NCBI GenBank assembly: GCA_025453715.1
Contig: JALOPT010000127.1
Span: forward strand, 1-7,049
Source of the DNA: Methanoregulaceae archaeon
GTDB lineage: Archaea; Halobacteriota; Methanomicrobia; Methanomicrobiales; Methanospirillaceae
Length of the DNA stretch: 7,049 nt
Direction of reading: 5' to 3'
A program made the position numbers and the translations under genes. The notes under the pieces were generated by a model. That model searched no databases and was not told the origin of the DNA. It saw only the letters and a list, made by a program, of their open reading frames with translations. Position 1 is the first letter of the stretch. Each line of letters begins with the position of its first letter. Below are positions 5,546 to 7,049 of this stretch, in pieces.

Positions 5546-5568
5546 GGACACCCCCGGAAATTCCCGGG
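5546..5568 (-). promoter_or_regulatory. Palindrome overlapping the Shine-Dalgarno of the propeller gene
   Basis: On the minus strand, CCCGGGAATTTCCGGG (5568-5553) can fold into a five-to-six-pair stem with an AAUU loop. Its 3' arm shares three G residues with the ribosome site GGGGGTG (5555-5549) of the gene starting at 5542. The hairpin could therefore lower initiation on the propeller gene relative to the ATPase. The palindrome could equally be a DNA-binding site. Confidence 0.35.
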
Positions 5569-5587
5569 TACGTTGCCTGCCACCAGC

Positions 5588-6244
5588 CTATATGGGTATT
5601 TCATCGCAACGCCTCCCGTCTTTAAGCCTGATAAAGTCAAGGCCCAGCAGGTCCACCTCTCGTTCATCGTGTGTCACATATATGAGGATTACCGAGGAAT
5701 CGTTCGTAATTTCCCGGATGAGGTTAATGAAGTCATCTTTTAATTTACTGTCAAGGTTCGTGAGCGGCTCGTCCATGAGGATTACCTTCGGTTGTGGAGC
5801 CATCGCCCGTATAATACTGGCCCGCCTGGCTTCTCCTCCCGATACTTCATCCGGGTACCTCCCTGCAAGGTGCGAGATCCCGGCCCGGGAAAACAGGTCT
5901 GAAACTATCGCGTCCCGGTTTTCCCTCTGGATTTGCCCCATGCCGAACAGTACATTTTCTGCGAGTGTCATATGTGGCCATAGTGCAGGGGCCTGGAAAA
6001 CAAACCCGGTTGAACGGGTATATGGTGGCTCTGCCCAGCCCGGCCCGCTTACCATCCGGTCATCCAACCAGACCTCCCCATGGTCCGGGATTTCTAGCCC
6101 GGCAATTATCCTTAAAAGCGTTGTCTTTCCGCTCCCGGATGATCCAAGGACTGCAATCGCATCCCCGTCCTTCACGGTCAGACAAACATGGTCGAGGGCC
6201 GTATGACCATTAAATTCCTTCGATACGTCATTGACCCTGATCAT
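5588..6244 (-). CDS. ABC transporter ATP-binding protein
   Basis: The product has about 218 residues and is the nucleotide-binding subunit that powers the permease encoded just upstream. All canonical motifs are present: Walker A GSSGSGKTT (about 34-42), Q-loop Gln in VFQAPALWPHMT (84), signature VSGGE (134-138) in place of the common LSGGQ, Walker B VILMDEP (154-160), D-loop NLDSKL, and switch His in YVTHDE (192). The length covers only the core domain. The C-terminal TOBE/regulatory domain found in longer importer ATPases of the iron, molybdate and sugar groups is absent. The open frame extends to an ATG at 6268, but the ATG at 6244 follows a strong GGGGGGAGAG site and gives the usual MIRVNDVSKEF beginning. 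It overlaps the 3' end of the permease gene by 17 bases, which indicates translational coupling. The sequence resembles FbpC/PotA/ThiQ-like ATPases; the substrate cannot be decided. Confidence 0.93.
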   Translation of the reverse strand: MIRVNDVSKEFNGHTALDHVCLTVKDGDAIAVLGSSGSGKTTLLRIIAGLEIPDHGEVWLDDRMVSGPGWAEPPYTRSTGFVFQAPALWPHMTLAENVLFGMGQIQRENRDAIVSDLFSRAGISHLAGRYPDEVSGGEARRASIIRAMAPQPKVILMDEPLTNLDSKLKDDFINLIREITNDSSVILIYVTHDEREVDLLGLDFIRLKDGRRCDEIPI

Positions 6245-7049
6245 GGACTCTCCCCCCCTTAGTTGCATGTCTGATTGTATGAGACCTTCGAAAAACCCTT
6301 ACAGCAAGGATAAAAATCACACCTGATAGCAGCACAATCCCGGCAAGGAGCAGGCAGAGTTGTGCAACGCTTCCGGATGCCCCGTAATGGAGATAATTGT
6401 AAAGCCTGATCGTGATCGTGGAACTACCTGGCGGGATTATCATGATGGTACCCCCAAGTTCCCCGAGTGTACATGCAAATACGAGGTAGATGGCCATGGC
6501 GATTCCCGGGAACAACAAGGGAAACCTGACCCGGGCCCAGTCGTGGAGGAGCCCGGACGAAAAGACCTGCCCGGCCTCGATGAGTGCCCTGTCCGTGAGA
6601 CGGAGCTGTGCACAGAGGACAATTGCAGCGATCGGGATGAAGCGGAATATGCTAAGAAAGACGGGAAGGACCAGACCCCCGGTATATGGTATCAGGGCAG
6701 GACTGTTTGAAATGATGGCCAGACCAATCCCTGCAAGCGCTGCCGGTATGGCAAGCGGTACCATGCAGAACCCCCACCATAACCCGGACCATCCGGAATG
6801 ACCTGACATCTCCCGTGCAGCAGCCATGGCCGGGGCCAGGCACAGGAGGGCAGCAAGCAAGGCGGTAGTGAAGCTGAAGACCAGGTCGCTATACATCGCG
6901 GTGGTCATGGCCACGGTCTGCCCGGTAATCGCGGAACCAAGGAGGAGTACAAGCACGTAGACCGTTCCTGCGATCGTGATAAGAATGGCCGCCTGTGTCA
7001 ACCGGAGAAACCAGGAAGGCAGATGGAACCTGGATGAATGAAATGCTCT
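6228..7049 (-). CDS. ABC transporter permease, partial (N-terminus beyond the right edge)
   Basis: This is a membrane-spanning importer subunit. The visible 273 residues contain about six hydrophobic helices and the cytoplasmic EAA-type loop that docks on the ATPase (DRALIEAGQVFSSGLLHDWA, then RVRFPLLFPGI). That loop is typical of the binding-protein-dependent permeases for iron, thiamine, molybdate and polyamines. The first available start after the edge is a TTG at 7001, but it has no convincing ribosome site, and the frame stays open with sensible residues (FHLPSWFLRL) to the last base. The gene therefore most likely begins outside the window. It may be the second half of a fused, double-length permease of the FbpB/ThiP type, in which two six-helix units are joined; that is inference. 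It is the first visible gene of the minus-strand operon with the ATPase. No substrate-binding protein gene is in view. Confidence 0.85.
   Translation of the reverse strand, partial: RAFHSSRFHLPSWFLRLTQAAILITIAGTVYVLVLLLGSAITGQTVAMTTAMYSDLVFSFTTALLAALLCLAPAMAAAREMSGHSGWSGLWWGFCMVPLAIPAALAGIGLAIISNSPALIPYTGGLVLPVFLSIFRFIPIAAIVLCAQLRLTDRALIEAGQVFSSGLLHDWARVRFPLLFPGIAMAIYLVFACTLGELGGTIMIIPPGSSTITIRLYNYLHYGASGSVAQLCLLLAGIVLLSGVIFILAVRVFRRSHTIRHATKGGRVHDQGQ

Noticed and set aside
5520..6206. Long plus-strand frame of 228 codons opposite the ABC ATPase
   Set aside because: The ATPase on the other strand has every expected motif. The antisense frame is Ser/Arg/Pro-rich, as expected for the complement of a GC-rich gene.

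Overview
The window is most likely from a euryarchaeon, probably a methanogen of the Methanomicrobiales type. This is an inference. The supporting signs are TATA-like boxes about 26-38 bases upstream of plausible transcription starts, Shine-Dalgarno motifs of the GGTGAT/GGAGG type, a T-rich terminator without a strong hairpin, and a run of small zinc-ribbon membrane proteins typical of that group. No 16S rRNA or taxonomic marker gene is present, so the assignment is tentative. There are no rRNA or tRNA genes, CRISPR arrays or intact mobile elements.

Layout. Bases 1-80 are the coiled-coil-like C-terminal tail of a plus-strand gene that starts outside the window. A plus-strand gene of about 406 codons follows (145-1365). 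Its function is unknown and it ends in two zinc ribbons. About 300 bases then hold no convincing gene, only an orphan open frame. On the minus strand are a zinc-ribbon/TM2-like membrane protein (1667-2218) and, upstream of it, a PrsW-family intramembrane protease with a C-terminal zinc ribbon (2366-3226). A divergent promoter region near 3250-3300 separates this pair from a plus-strand gene (3335-4501) with an N-terminal zinc ribbon and what looks like a duplicated PH-like domain. That gene overlaps tail-to-tail with a minus-strand operon that occupies the rest of the window: an ABC permease (6228 to the right edge, start outside), its ATPase (5588-6244), and a membrane-anchored seven-bladed propeller protein (4493-5542).

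How the genes work together. Four consecutive genes (145-4501) encode otherwise different proteins that all carry the same kind of double-CxxC zinc ribbon, at the N- or C-terminus. Two of the four are membrane proteins and one is a protease, which suggests a membrane-surface regulatory or assembly module; that reading is inference. The permease and ATPase form a translationally coupled importer half-set of the iron/molybdate/thiamine-like class. The propeller protein is an unusual third member of that operon.

The strongest single observation is a perfect 31-bp tandem duplication inside the TM2-like gene. It shifts the reading frame, replaces the last membrane helix with a polar tail, and carries translation through what looks like the gene's own terminator. 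Removing one copy restores a 158-residue protein ending in a hydrophobic helix, with a stop codon directly before that T-tract. I did not recognise a complete previously undescribed system. The zinc-ribbon cluster and the propeller in the ABC operon are the best candidates for follow-up.
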